A stretch of 64,000 bases of DNA from Planctomycetota bacterium (GCA_020638695.1 JACKIB010000010.1:1-64000), one strand, 5' to 3'; shown: positions 17,417 to 28,411, counted from the first letter of the stretch. Notes: a model not told the origin generated them from the sequence alone. Program-made: numbers and translations.

Positions 17417-20398
17417 ATGCGCTTGCTCCAAACCACCGTCGCAGTGGCCTCGACGTTCGGCGTCGTCGTCGCCCAGGGATTACCGACGCCCCACCTGCCC
17501 TACGGCCCGATCGCCAAACGGACCCTGCCCAAGGGCGGCCCGGTGGCGGTGCGTGGCAAGATCGTCGACGAGGACGATCGGCCGATCCCTGGCGCCGGGG
17601 TGTTGCTCAGCGACGGAACCACCGTTCCATCGCGCCGAGCGCTGCACGAGCCGTTGGCCAAGTCCGGCGCCGATGGGGTGTTCCGGTTCGAGCTCAAGCC
17701 GACCTTCCCGGATCGGTTGGCCAAGCGGAAGTACTTGGTCATCGCCGCGCCGGGGCGGCTCACCGCACGGCTCACGGTGCCGAAGATCAATTTCACCGCC
17801 ACGAAGCAGTGGAAGGAAGCGAAGACCGAGGAGCTGAAGCTCGCCGAGGTCGGGCTCGATCGTCTGGCGCGCATGTGGGGCCGGGCGATCGCGCGTCCGC
17901 GCGGCGGGGTCGACTTCGGCAAGGTGGTGCTCGGCCAAGGCCGGCTGCTTCGGGGGCGGGTCGTCGACGATCGCGGCAAGCCGGTGGAAGGTGCCAAGGT
18001 CCGGGCGTCCGACCTGATGGTGCAGGGGCGGTTCAGTGGGGTCTCCCGGCGTGGCAAGGCGCAGCACACCAGTCTGGATGTCACGGGCAAGGACGGTGCA
18101 TTCGAGCTACCGGGCACCGTGTCGACCGGCAGCGTGATCACGGCCTCGGCCGACGGCTTCATGCAGATCGAACAGCACGTGATCGAGCCGACGGAGTCGC
18201 TGGAGCTGCGGCTGACGCGGGGTGGCGAAATCTCTGGGCGGGTGTTTCGGTCGAACGGTCTTCCGGCCACTGGCAGCGTGCGGATCGCCTACGAGGTGGC
18301 GACGTCGACCTACTCCGAGAGCATCGCCGATGACGGCCGGTTCAAGTTCAACCTGCGTTTCCCGCACCGCTATCGCCTGACGTTCCAGCCCGGCGGCACC
18401 AGCGCGAAGGACAGTCTGGTGACCTACTCGGAGTTGCTGACCGGACCGCGTGAGGGGCTGGAGGTGACGCTGCCCGCGAAGAAGGTCCCGAAGAAGGTCG
18501 CCGTCAAGAAGCCCAAGCCCAAGCCCAAGGTGGTCATCGGTTTCCCCGTGGTGATCGTCGACAAGGCGACGCGCCACCCGATCTCGGGGTTCAAGGCCGC
18601 AGCGGTTTGGTCGTACCCGTACTACGCCAAGAACGACGGCTACATGGAGCGCAGCGGGAAGGCTCAGGGCAAGACCTCGAAGCAGCCCGGCTACATCCGT
18701 CTGCGCGGGCCGACGTCGTCCTACACACCGCACGGCGCGATCGTCGTCACCGCCAAGGGCTACGCCAACTACGTGCAAATGGGCCTCAACTGGGAGGAGG
18801 ACCAGCATCCGTCGGTGGTGGTGGAGATGGTTCCTGAATCGCGGATCACCGGAACGGTGCACGACAAGCTCACCGGTGAGCCGGTCCCGGGCGCGCGGAT
18901 CACGGTTTCGCGTGAACCGGTGTCCGATAGCTACTCGTCCGTGTCGGCCACGGCCGACAAGCACGGGCGCTTCACCGTCGACTCGCTGCGCCGCGGCAAG
19001 TACCGCGTATACGCCGCCCACAACCGGCGACCGGGCGCATCGGAGACGGTGGAGGTCGGCGACGAGGACTGTCGGTTCGTCACCTTGCACATCGGTCACG
19101 GCGCCACCGTGAGCGGACGGATCGAGGGCATCGAGATCCAGAAGGGGTGGTCCGCCGAACTGCTGCGCGACAACCAATACAACTACGGCTACTACTACTA
19201 TTCCTCCAGCTATCGCCCCTCCGGCACGCGCACCAAGCTGCTGAAGGACGGCAGCTTCGAGTTCGAGGACGTGGCTGCCGGCTACTACGAGGTCTGCGTC
19301 CGCATCCCCGCCGTGGACAAGTGGTCCGGCGACGACATGCTGATTCCGCTCGAGCCGATCCGGGTCCGCAAGCGCGATGTGGAAGTGATCGCGGATGCTT
19401 CGCAGGATCGTCCGGGACGGATTCGCGGCAAGGTCGAGCTCACCGGCGCCAAGCTCGACCTCTCCCGGCTCATGGTCGTCATCAGCAAGGAGACCACGCG
19501 CTACCCGTACTACTACTACAGCTACCGCAGCAACATCGATCTGAGTGGTGCCCGCGCCCAACTCGGTCCCGACGGCAGATTCGATCTGCCGGTCGAGAAG
19601 GGCAAACACGAGATCAAGGTGGTCGACTTGCTCACCGGAGTTCAGCTGTTCCGCAGCAAGTATTCGATCGAGGTCGACTCGGGTGCCACCGTCGAACAGA
19701 AGCTCGAGGTGCCGCTCGCCGAGGTCGCCGTCGAGATCAAGTCGAAGGCAGAGGGCGGGAGCGTCGCCGCGACCTGGTTGAACATCGAGGTCGAGGAGCC
19801 GCAGGAAGAAGCGCTGCGGATGTTCGTGTTCTGGGGGGGCTCGAGCTACCGCCGGCCCACCGGCCTCTCGCTGCGGGACTATCGAGGCGGCAAGCTGCGC
19901 CTGGTGCTTCCTCCCTATCTGACGCGGTTTCAGGTGCACTCCGATGCCCGAGGGTTGTCACGAGCTCGGGAGAAGCCGGAGTCGCAGATCGGCGATGCCG
20001 AGTTGAAGCTCGAGTCCGGCAAGGTCAACGAAGTCACCGTGGAGATCGAGGTGCCGGTGAACGGCTTCGATCCCGAGCCCAAGCCGGGTGAAGAAGCGGA
20101 TGCCCAGGGCAAGGAAGCCAAGAAGGGTGCCGCGAGCGCGAAGGCCGCGGCCCCGAAGAAGGGCGCGGCGAACAAGGATTCCACAAAGGGCGAGCGCGCG
20201 AAGAAGGCCACCACGAAGAAGGCCACCACGAAGAAGGCTTCGACGAAGAAGGACTCCGGCAAGAGCACGAAGGGTGCGACCGAGAAGGCCGACGCGAAAC
20301 CCGCTGGTGACAAGAAGGACGCGGGCAAATCGAGCGATGGGCGCGACGAACCGGTGCTGCCCCTCCGCGCGACTGCAACTCTGGGAGGCAATGCATGA
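17417..20398 (+). CDS. large secreted carboxypeptidase-regulatory-like (CarboxypepD_reg) protein with Lys/Ala-rich tail
   Basis: A 993-residue protein from the ATG at 17417, which gives a signal peptide (MRLLQTTVAVASTFGVVVAQ). It holds several tandem prealbumin-like beta sandwiches marked by motifs such as VRGKIVDEDDRPIPGAGV, LRGRVVDDRGKPVEGAKV and ITGTVHDKLTGEPVPGARI. Tyr-rich runs (YGYYYYSSSYRP, YPYYYYSYR) interrupt the domains. The last 110 residues are Lys/Ala/Thr-rich with KKATTKKATTKKAS repeats, probably a disordered polycationic tail. No peptidase catalytic domain is present, so a structural or binding surface role is likely. It overlaps the next gene by ATGA. Confidence 0.8.
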   Translation: MRLLQTTVAVASTFGVVVAQGLPTPHLPYGPIAKRTLPKGGPVAVRGKIVDEDDRPIPGAGVLLSDGTTVPSRRALHEPLAKSGADGVFRFELKPTFPDRLAKRKYLVIAAPGRLTARLTVPKINFTATKQWKEAKTEELKLAEVGLDRLARMWGRAIARPRGGVDFGKVVLGQGRLLRGRVVDDRGKPVEGAKVRASDLMVQGRFSGVSRRGKAQHTSLDVTGKDGAFELPGTVSTGSVITASADGFMQIEQHVIEPTESLELRLTRGGEISGRVFRSNGLPATGSVRIAYEVATSTYSESIADDGRFKFNLRFPHRYRLTFQPGGTSAKDSLVTYSELLTGPREGLEVTLPAKKVPKKVAVKKPKPKPKVVIGFPVVIVDKATRHPISGFKAAAVWSYPYYAKNDGYMERSGKAQGKTSKQPGYIRLRGPTSSYTPHGAIVVTAKGYANYVQMGLNWEEDQHPSVVVEMVPESRITGTVHDKLTGEPVPGARITVSREPVSDSYSSVSATADKHGRFTVDSLRRGKYRVYAAHNRRPGASETVEVGDEDCRFVTLHIGHGATVSGRIEGIEIQKGWSAELLRDNQYNYGYYYYSSSYRPSGTRTKLLKDGSFEFEDVAAGYYEVCVRIPAVDKWSGDDMLIPLEPIRVRKRDVEVIADASQDRPGRIRGKVELTGAKLDLSRLMVVISKETTRYPYYYYSYRSNIDLSGARAQLGPDGRFDLPVEKGKHEIKVVDLLTGVQLFRSKYSIEVDSGATVEQKLEVPLAEVAVEIKSKAEGGSVAATWLNIEVEEPQEEALRMFVFWGGSSYRRPTGLSLRDYRGGKLRLVLPPYLTRFQVHSDARGLSRAREKPESQIGDAELKLESGKVNEVTVEIEVPVNGFDPEPKPGEEADAQGKEAKKGAASAKAAAPKKGAANKDSTKGERAKKATTKKATTKKASTKKDSGKSTKGATEKADAKPAGDKKDAGKSSDGRDEPVLPLRATATLGGNA
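20200..20280 (+). repeat. in-gene repeat encoding KKATTKKATTKKAS
   Basis: Short direct repeats of AAGAAGGCCACCACG-type units encode the Lys-rich tail of the preceding protein. The units keep the reading frame. Confidence 0.5.
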
Positions 20399-22995
20399 GG
20401 GGCGTTCGTCTCGGTCTCGCGATCTGCAGTCTCACGCTCGCTGTCCCGGGACAGGCCGGCTCCGGTTCGTCACCGGAGGTCAAGATGCAGTTGGTCGATC
20501 GCAACGGCAAACCGCTCGCCGGGGTGGGGATCACCATCGGCAAGACGGGGGACCTTCGCACCGAGGATGCGCTGACGCGCCCGACCGCGACCAGCGATGG
20601 GCAAGGGCAGCTCCGCGTCTCGCTCCCCAAGACCGAAGCCGCCGATCCGTACCGCTCCACCATCATGTTCGGACTGGTCGCCAAGCGCGGGTACACCACG
20701 ACCCGCATCGCGTTGGGCAACAACCAGTACTACTACACGCCCTGGGGCGGGTACTCGTACTCCGGCGGGGACCGCGACCTCGGTCGGATCGTGCTGGAAC
20801 CGGCCGGAACCCTCAAGGGTCGAGTGCGCGGCCAGGGTGGGCGACCGCTGGCGGGTGCTGTGGTGACCGCTATCGAGCCGCTCCACGTCTCCATCCGCAA
20901 CGGCGGTGTCTACGGCCACCAGGAGGTGAGCGTCGCGATCTCGGATGCCAAGGGGCACTTCGAACTCGTGGGTGTGCCGGAGGATGGCGTGTCGCTCGAG
21001 CTGTCGGCGGACGGGTACTACGACTGCGTCGAACCCTTCGCCAGCAAGCGGCAGAACATCGACATCGCCATGGAGCCGAGCGGCTTCATCGAAGGGCGTG
21101 TGCGCGACATGGAGGACAAGCCGGTCGATGCGCACATCTACGTGGCCTACGAGTGCGGATCGTACGACAGTTCGAACGGCTCGGAGGTGCGCACCGACAA
21201 GGCTGGGCGATTCCGCGTCACCCGGCGGGCCCGCGGCAGATACTGTGCGCAGGCGGTGAAGGTGGTCAAACTGGGGCAGGAGTACGCCCGCGCGGTGAGC
21301 AAGACGTACTCGAGGCCGACCGACAAGATCGTCATCGAGCTCGCCGGATCCGGTGCCAACGAACAGAAGCCGGTGTCGGTGAAGGTCGTCGCCGAGGCAA
21401 CCGGAAAGCCCGTGACTTCCGCGCGAGCGGCGGTGGCCTGGATGGACCCGCAGCAGATGAACAAGGCGATGCTCGAGCAGCGGTTCAATGCCGGCGCGGT
21501 GGCAGCGGACAAGGACGGCAAGCTCGCCCTCCCCGCTCCGGTGGGTTCGCAGCCGCTGACGGGGGCCGTGTTGGTGAAGGCCGACGGGTATGCGCCTGCA
21601 GTCCACAAGAAGCTCGAATACGACCCGGATCGGCCCAGCGAGATCGAGATCAAGCTGGTCAAGGGGGCGCGGGTCCGCGGCCTGGTGCGGGACGCCAAGA
21701 CCGGGGCGCCGCTCGCGGGAGCCAAGGTGAAGTGCAAGGTCGCAGGTGCGCCGACCTACAACCCCTACTACGGCTACCGAGCCAGCAACGACCCGGAGGT
21801 CGTGAGTGGGGCGGATGGTCGCTTCGAGTTGAGCAGCCTGCCGCACGGTCGATACGAGCTGGAGGTGCAGAGCCAGGGCCGCCCGACCCCCAAGGTGACG
21901 CGCATCGAGCTCGCCAAGGGTGAGGAACGCGGTGACGTGGTACTCGAGGTGCCGATCGGTGTGACCGTGTCGGGGCGCGTATTCGCCGGCTGGAGCGAGG
22001 CCGGCGCCAAGTTGCCGTTCGCCTTCGACAAGAGCGCGGGATGGCGGGTCAAGCTCACCAAGTCCGCGAGCAACCGCAACCGCTACTACTACGACTTCGG
22101 TTACTACAACGGCGGTGTCCAGACGGACAGCGCTGAGCCGGTGCTGTTGGCCCAGGACGGCCGGTTCGCGTTCCCCGGCCTCGGTGCGGACCGCTACCGC
22201 TTCTACCTGGTCGCGCCCGCGCTCGGCAAGCGCAGTCGGGAGTTGCAGATCAGCATCGAGCCGCTCCGGGTCCGCGACAAGGACATCGCGCGCGACTTCG
22301 ACGTGGGTGAGGACCTACCGGGAATCGTGCGGGGTCGCGTGACCATGCCCGGTGTGCAGCTGCCGGCTAGCCGGCTGCGCATCCTGTCCACCACGGGAAC
22401 GTACTGGCAGGGGCGCTCGTCGGTGTCGTCGAACCTGATCCGCTGCATGGTGGAAGAAGACGGTTCGTTCGCGTTCCGGGTGAGCCACGGCCGCCACCTG
22501 TTGTTCGTGGTCGATGGCCCGACCGGCACCGTGTTGGCTCGCGCGGCGAAGTCGATCGAGGTGAAGACCGGCAAGACCTGTGAGACGACCCTCGAAGTTC
22601 CGCTGACCAGGCTGCGTGTCTGTCTTCGTCCTGCGGACCCGGGCGGCGCGGTGATCGCGGGTCGGCTGGAGTGGAACATCAAGCACCAGGGGGATACCTC
22701 GGACATCTACTTCTCCGACTGGGACAACGGGTACGGGGTCGCGGTGAAGGGTCGGCGCGACATCATGCTGGTTGTGCCGCCGCGGCCGATCTCGTTCGCC
22801 GTGCGCACCAACGTCGCTGGGGTGGACGAGGACGGCGGGCACTCCTACAGCCCGGTGGCTTTCGGGGAAACCGTGGCCAAGGCCGGACAGCTGAATACGC
22901 TGACCATCAAGATCCCCCCACCGGAGTCGATCGCCAACATGGCGGAGTCGGAAACCGAGCCGGCGAAGACCGTCGCCGGGGAGGGATCGAAGTAG
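20395..22995 (+). CDS. secreted carboxypeptidase-regulatory-like protein, paralogue of the upstream gene
   Basis: An 866-residue protein with a short signal peptide (MRGVRLGLAICSLTLAVPGQ). Repeated CarboxypepD_reg sandwiches are marked by KMQLVDRNGKPLAGVGI, LKGRVRGQGGRPLAGAVV, VRGLVRDAKTGAPLAGAKV and IVRGRVTMPGVQLPASRL. Tyr-rich loops match those of the upstream protein (YNPYYGYRAS, NRYYYDFGYY), showing gene duplication. Its ATG overlaps the previous stop by 4 bp, so the two are translationally coupled. It lacks the Lys-rich tail. Probably exported and structural; the two may assemble together. Confidence 0.8.
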   Translation: MRGVRLGLAICSLTLAVPGQAGSGSSPEVKMQLVDRNGKPLAGVGITIGKTGDLRTEDALTRPTATSDGQGQLRVSLPKTEAADPYRSTIMFGLVAKRGYTTTRIALGNNQYYYTPWGGYSYSGGDRDLGRIVLEPAGTLKGRVRGQGGRPLAGAVVTAIEPLHVSIRNGGVYGHQEVSVAISDAKGHFELVGVPEDGVSLELSADGYYDCVEPFASKRQNIDIAMEPSGFIEGRVRDMEDKPVDAHIYVAYECGSYDSSNGSEVRTDKAGRFRVTRRARGRYCAQAVKVVKLGQEYARAVSKTYSRPTDKIVIELAGSGANEQKPVSVKVVAEATGKPVTSARAAVAWMDPQQMNKAMLEQRFNAGAVAADKDGKLALPAPVGSQPLTGAVLVKADGYAPAVHKKLEYDPDRPSEIEIKLVKGARVRGLVRDAKTGAPLAGAKVKCKVAGAPTYNPYYGYRASNDPEVVSGADGRFELSSLPHGRYELEVQSQGRPTPKVTRIELAKGEERGDVVLEVPIGVTVSGRVFAGWSEAGAKLPFAFDKSAGWRVKLTKSASNRNRYYYDFGYYNGGVQTDSAEPVLLAQDGRFAFPGLGADRYRFYLVAPALGKRSRELQISIEPLRVRDKDIARDFDVGEDLPGIVRGRVTMPGVQLPASRLRILSTTGTYWQGRSSVSSNLIRCMVEEDGSFAFRVSHGRHLLFVVDGPTGTVLARAAKSIEVKTGKTCETTLEVPLTRLRVCLRPADPGGAVIAGRLEWNIKHQGDTSDIYFSDWDNGYGVAVKGRRDIMLVVPPRPISFAVRTNVAGVDEDGGHSYSPVAFGETVAKAGQLNTLTIKIPPPESIANMAESETEPAKTVAGEGSK

Positions 22996-23011
22996 CGACC
23001 ACCGCACACCC

Positions 23012-24424
<1,413 letters not shown>

Positions 24425-24561
24425 TCGTCGAGTTGCGGCCCACATGTCGGGCGCATGCTGGCGGGTGCGGCGCGGTGTGCCGCGCTTCGAGTGCGTCCCC
24501 CGTCCGGGCCCGACCGGTGGCAGTCCCGCGCATGGCGCGGAACGTCCCGGCCGGGCACTGC

Positions 24562-26136
24562 TCAATACGCGTCGTACAACAGCGAACTGATCCGCCCGAG
24601 ATCCTCGCCGATGCTGTCGGTGGTTACGCCCTGCGCCAACGGGACGTTGTTGACCACCACGCTGAACACCAACTCACGGCCGCGGCGCGTGTGGATGTAG
24701 CCGGCCAACGCCTTGCTGGTCAGCAGGCTGCGCTGGTGCATCGCGTCGTACACGTAGTAGGTGCCGGTCTTCGCCCGGACGTGCCCGCGAGCCGCGCTGT
24801 CGGTGCCGACCCGCGCCAGCGTTCCATCCACTCCCAGGACCGGGAGGGCGTCGCGGAAGGCCTCGAACCAGGGCCGACTCGCGACGTCGCGCAGCAGTTG
24901 CACCGTCGCGCGCGGCGTCGCCATGTCGGCGCGCGCCCCGCCCGCGCCACCGCCGAACGACAGCTCGTCGGTAGCGACCCCCAAGCTGTGCAGCAGCATC
25001 CGTTCGCGCTGCAGCCCGCGCTGCAACTCGCCCGTGCCGTGCCGGCTCTCGATCAGCAGCGGTAGGGCGCTGGCATGCAGGTTGTGACTGGTCTTGAGGA
25101 TCAGCCGGGCGGCGGCGGCGAACGGTGCCGACACCAACGACGCGACGAGCTGCAGCCCCGCACCGTCGGCCGGCAGCCGTTGGGTGGCGTTTGGCGCCGC
25201 GGCGTCTGCGTCGATTTCGACACCGGCACGGCGCAGGCAATCGAGGAAGGCTCGCCGTGCCATCGCCGTCGGGTCCGCAACCTCGTGGATCTCGACCCGC
25301 GGTGAGCTTCCCATGGGTATGGACCCGGTCAGCACGTAGAGGCCGGGCTCGGGGCGCGACACCTGCACGTCGTACGTGCCGTGGGCTACCGTCGTCACTC
25401 GCGACTCCACCCGGATCCCACTCATCTGCGGGCGCCAGTCGACCCGCGCGCTTTGGCGCGGCGCCGTGGGGCGGACCACGAAGTCGAGCAGGTTGTCGTT
25501 GATCGCGATCGGGGTCACCTGCCGCGGGCCACTGCCCGTGGATGCGCACGGACGGAAGATCCGGTCGTCGACGATCACGTCGCGCGCCCGGATGATCCCC
25601 GCCGCCCGCACTCGCGCGGCCAGGTGACGCAGGCCGGCGAGTGGATCGGCAGAGGTGAGGCGAGTGTGCGGGTTGCCGCGCGCGTAGATGTGGTCGGAGT
25701 CGGTCACCTGGATCCCGCCGTGGCCGTCGTCGCGGCCGCCGAGCGTGAAGTCACCGCTGGCGCGCAGGACCAGGTGGCCATCGAGCACCCCGCCGTCGCG
25801 CACCGGTCCGGTCCGGTAGACCGGGGTTTCGAAGCGGAAGTCCGGACCCAGCGCCTCGAATGCCGCCGCGACCGAGAACAGCTTGGTGTTCGATGCCGGG
25901 GCGAACAGCCGGGCGCCGTTCCAGGACAGCAGAACCTCACCGGTGTGACGGTCTTCCACGTGGAGACCCCAATGCGCGTGACGGTATGCCGCCTTCCCGG
26001 TCACCACCGACAGGTCCGGCCCGGGGGAAGTGTCGGGTCGGGGAAGGTGGCAGGCTGGCAGCGCCGCCAGCATGGTCAGAACAGCGACGCGACGTGCGGC
26101 ACGCGCTGCGTCGCGGCAGGGTGTCGTCGAACTCAC
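24562..26136 (-). CDS. dacB: D-alanyl-D-alanine carboxypeptidase/endopeptidase, PBP4 (S13) family, lipoprotein
   Basis: A 524-residue protein from the GTG at 26136. That start was chosen because it gives an N-terminus ending in a lipobox (MLAALPAC) and lies 7 nt after a GATAGT -10-like hexamer. S13-family active-site motifs are SNTK (catalytic Ser and Lys), SHN and KTGT. The large insert between SxxK and SxN is typical of PBP4 (HLVLRASGDFTLGGRDDG is the conserved start of that insert). It trims or cleaves peptide cross-links of peptidoglycan in the periplasm, supporting a peptidoglycan wall in this organism. It is divergent from the candidate selenoprotein gene. Confidence 0.88.
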   Translation of the reverse strand: MSSTTPCRDAARAARRVAVLTMLAALPACHLPRPDTSPGPDLSVVTGKAAYRHAHWGLHVEDRHTGEVLLSWNGARLFAPASNTKLFSVAAAFEALGPDFRFETPVYRTGPVRDGGVLDGHLVLRASGDFTLGGRDDGHGGIQVTDSDHIYARGNPHTRLTSADPLAGLRHLAARVRAAGIIRARDVIVDDRIFRPCASTGSGPRQVTPIAINDNLLDFVVRPTAPRQSARVDWRPQMSGIRVESRVTTVAHGTYDVQVSRPEPGLYVLTGSIPMGSSPRVEIHEVADPTAMARRAFLDCLRRAGVEIDADAAAPNATQRLPADGAGLQLVASLVSAPFAAAARLILKTSHNLHASALPLLIESRHGTGELQRGLQRERMLLHSLGVATDELSFGGGAGGARADMATPRATVQLLRDVASRPWFEAFRDALPVLGVDGTLARVGTDSAARGHVRAKTGTYYVYDAMHQRSLLTSKALAGYIHTRRGRELVFSVVVNNVPLAQGVTTDSIGEDLGRISSLLYDAY

Positions 26137-26143
26137 CCGTGCC

Positions 26144-26149
26144 ACTATC
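26144..26149 (-). promoter_or_regulatory. -10-like hexamer GATAGT before dacB
   Basis: On the minus strand GATAGT lies 7 nt before the GTG at 26136, the same spacing as other short-leader genes in the window. It supports that start over the upstream GTG at 26145. Confidence 0.4.
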
Positions 26150-26204
26150 GAGCCCCCGCAGGGGCGGTGCAACGCTGGTGCTGCGGCCTGGCCGCGCCCA
26201 TCCG

Positions 26205-26210
26205 TTATCT
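26205..26210 (+). promoter_or_regulatory. -10-like hexamer TTATCT before the candidate selenoprotein gene
   Basis: TTATCT lies 7 nt before the ATG at 26218 and is divergent from the dacB hexamer 56 bp away. The spacing matches the leaderless-type starts seen elsewhere in the window. Confidence 0.4.
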
Positions 26211-26217
26211 TCCGGGC

Positions 26218-26556
26218 ATGTCGATGGTGCCGTTCTTCCAGGGCGGCCTCGGTGAAGTGTCCGAGGTCCAGCAACTGTGCGCGGAACGGGGTGTCACCGC
26301 CGTGCCGATCGAACCTCCCGGTGGCTGTGGGAGCGGTTGAGGAACCAAGCTCTGGCTCGCGGTCGCGAGCTCGGACCTGCCGAATGCACAGCTGGCGTTG
26401 CGCGCCTTCCACGACCAGGGCCTGTCCCCCGAGCAGCGAGCCGCGGCGGACATCGTGCTCGACTTCGGTGCCCCGACCATGACCTGTCCGGCCTGTCTCG
26501 TCGTGTTCGCCACCGGGCCCGACCGGTGCCCCGACTGCGGGTTGTTCTTCGGTTGA
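26218..26556 (+). CDS. candidate selenoprotein, DUF2007-like with C-terminal zinc ribbon (UGA at codon 41 read as Sec)
   Basis: From the ATG at 26218 the frame runs 40 codons to a TGA at 26338-26340, then stays open in the same frame for 71 more codons to a TGA at 26554. The full product is 112 residues. The upstream part (GEVSEVQQLCAERGVTAVPI) and downstream part (KLWLAVASSDLPNAQLALRA) look like the two halves of one DUF2007-type alpha/beta domain, followed by a zinc ribbon (CPACLVVF, then CPDCGLFFG). The UGA falls in GGCGSG-U-GTK, putting Sec41 four residues after Cys37, a redox-like context. GC-rich third positions continue across the UGA. A hairpin with a GGUC loop begins 14-15 nt downstream, as in bacterial SECIS elements. 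Alternatives are a nonsense-mutated pseudogene or a sequencing error. No Sec machinery is visible in this window. Confidence 0.6.
26354..26371 (+). promoter_or_regulatory. SECIS-like hairpin after the in-frame UGA
   Basis: GCTCGC (26355-26360), loop GGTC (26361-26364) and GCGAGC (26365-26370) form a perfect 6-bp stem, extended by a G-U pair. The loop starts 20 nt after the UGA. From memory, the E. coli fdhF element also presents a GGUC apical loop about 18 nt after its UGA. The match supports Sec insertion but is not proof. Confidence 0.55.
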
Positions 26557-26566
26557 GGACGGGGCG

Positions 26567-28411
26567 GTGACCGGTCGCGCACAGCCCCTTCAGCCGAGTC
26601 CGTGGTTCCACGGCGTGTGGTTCGACTTGATCCTGATCGTTGGCACGCCGTTGCTGGTCTGGCCACTCGTGCTCGGCGCACGGCAAGTCTGGTCGGCCGC
26701 GACGCTCAGCCAACTGATCCTGCTCACGGCCACCGGGCACTACTTCGCCACCTTCGTGCGCGCCTACGGTGACCACGATCTGTTCACCCGCTTCCGGCTG
26801 CGGTTCGTGGCGATGCCGGTGCTGCTGGTCGCGACCTGCGTGTGGTGTTTCGTGAGCGGCTACTCCGGTCCGCTGCTGCTGGTGGTGGGCATGTGGGCGT
26901 TCTGGCACTGGTTGGCACAGGCGTTCGGCTTCGCTCGCATCTACGACGCCAAAGCGGGCTCTTTCAGCACCGTCACGGCCTGGCTCGACAAGCTGTTGGT
27001 GATCTCCTGGTTCGTCGGCGCCGTGGTGCTCAACCACAGCGCCACGGCCAACTTCGTCAACCTGTTCCTCGACGCCGGTGTTCCGGTGCCGGGCGCGCCG
27101 TTCTTTGCCGGGCTGCGCTGGGTCGTCCTGGTGGTGGTCGCCGGCGTGACGCTCGCCTACCTCGCCAATCTCGTCGTCACTCTGCTGCGCCGCCAGCCGG
27201 TCAGTTGGGTCAAGCAGTTCAGCCACCTCAGCGGCATCGGCTTCTACTGGTTCGCGTACGGCTACATGCCGAACTTCTTCGTCAGCTACGTGCTGTACGA
27301 GCTGTTCCACGACATCCAGTACTTCGCCATCACCTGGGTCTCGTGTCGCTCGCGGGTTCGGCGTCCGGGGACCTCGGGATGGATGAACGCGATGTTCCGG
27401 CCCGGTGCTGGGCGCGTGTTGTCGTTCCTCGCCGTGATGCTGGCGTTCGGCGTGATCGACATCGGCGGACGATCGTTGCCGGAGAACGATCCCGCGGGAC
27501 TGGTGATGCGCGGGCTGTTCCTCGCTGCAGCAGTGCTGCACTACTACTATGACGGGTTCATCTGGAAGGTTCGCGACGGCGGCAACCGCAGCGATCTGGG
27601 AATCTCCGGCGCAACCACCGGGATGGTCGATCGCTCGGTGCGCCACGCCCTGGCGTGGGGGGTGTTCTTCATCCCGCTACTGTGGCTGATCGGCCGAGCC
27701 CCAGACTCCGCGACCCGGGACCCGCTGCAGCGCACCACCGCGATCCTCGCCGCGGCACCCGACAGCTTCGAGGCGCAGGCCAACTACGCCCTCGCGATGG
27801 TCTCGCGCGGGGAGTTCGCCACGGGGCTCGACCACTACCGCAGGTCGGTGGCGCTCTACGGCAAGTCGGTCGAGAGCCGATTCAACTACGGTTCGGCGCT
27901 CGAGCTCACCGGTGACCTGGACGCTGCGGTGACGCAGTACCAGTCGGCGCTGCAATGCGAAGACACGCGTGCCACCCACGCCCGGGTGCGCACCAACCTG
28001 GGCGTCTGCCTGCTGGCCCGCGGGTCCGAGCAGGACGCGCTCCCGCACCTCCAGGCGGTCGGCCGGGACGCGGTCCGCGCGCGGATCGCCGCGATGGCCG
28101 GGGCGTTGCGTCCGCAGCCGTCGCGCGCATTGCCGTACCAGAAGCTGCTGGTGAAGCTCCTGCCGCAGGATCCCGGGGCTCGGCTCGCGCTCGCCGAATC
28201 GCTGGCGCGCACCGGCGTGCTCGACCAGGCCGAGATCGAATGCGAGCGCGCGGTCGCACAACAGCCACCGCTGCTCCCTGCGCTGGTCGAGCTGGGGCGG
28301 ATCAAGCTCGCCCGCGGCAAACGCGCCGAGGCACGTGCGCTGGCCGAGCGGGCGCTGGGCCTGCAGGCCGACGATCCCGGGGCTCGCAAGCTGCGCGACG
28401 ACGCGCGGTGA
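26567..28411 (+). CDS. polytopic membrane protein with C-terminal TPR domain
   Basis: A 614-residue protein with a GTG start at 26567, 10 bp after the candidate selenoprotein gene. About 7-8 transmembrane helices fill residues 17-355 (LILIVGTPLLVWPLVLG, MPVLLVATCVWCFVSG and others). Conserved polar clusters lie inside the membrane part (TATGHYFATFVRAYGDHD, FWHWLAQAFGFARIYD, YELFHDIQYFAITW), suggesting a His-rich intramembrane site. Residues 385-610 form TPR repeats (FEAQANYALAMVSRGEFATG, ARLALAESLARTGVLDQAEI). The function is unknown. Proximity to the upstream gene suggests co-transcription. Confidence 0.75.
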   Translation: MTGRAQPLQPSPWFHGVWFDLILIVGTPLLVWPLVLGARQVWSAATLSQLILLTATGHYFATFVRAYGDHDLFTRFRLRFVAMPVLLVATCVWCFVSGYSGPLLLVVGMWAFWHWLAQAFGFARIYDAKAGSFSTVTAWLDKLLVISWFVGAVVLNHSATANFVNLFLDAGVPVPGAPFFAGLRWVVLVVVAGVTLAYLANLVVTLLRRQPVSWVKQFSHLSGIGFYWFAYGYMPNFFVSYVLYELFHDIQYFAITWVSCRSRVRRPGTSGWMNAMFRPGAGRVLSFLAVMLAFGVIDIGGRSLPENDPAGLVMRGLFLAAAVLHYYYDGFIWKVRDGGNRSDLGISGATTGMVDRSVRHALAWGVFFIPLLWLIGRAPDSATRDPLQRTTAILAAAPDSFEAQANYALAMVSRGEFATGLDHYRRSVALYGKSVESRFNYGSALELTGDLDAAVTQYQSALQCEDTRATHARVRTNLGVCLLARGSEQDALPHLQAVGRDAVRARIAAMAGALRPQPSRALPYQKLLVKLLPQDPGARLALAESLARTGVLDQAEIECERAVAQQPPLLPALVELGRIKLARGKRAEARALAERALGLQADDPGARKLRDDAR

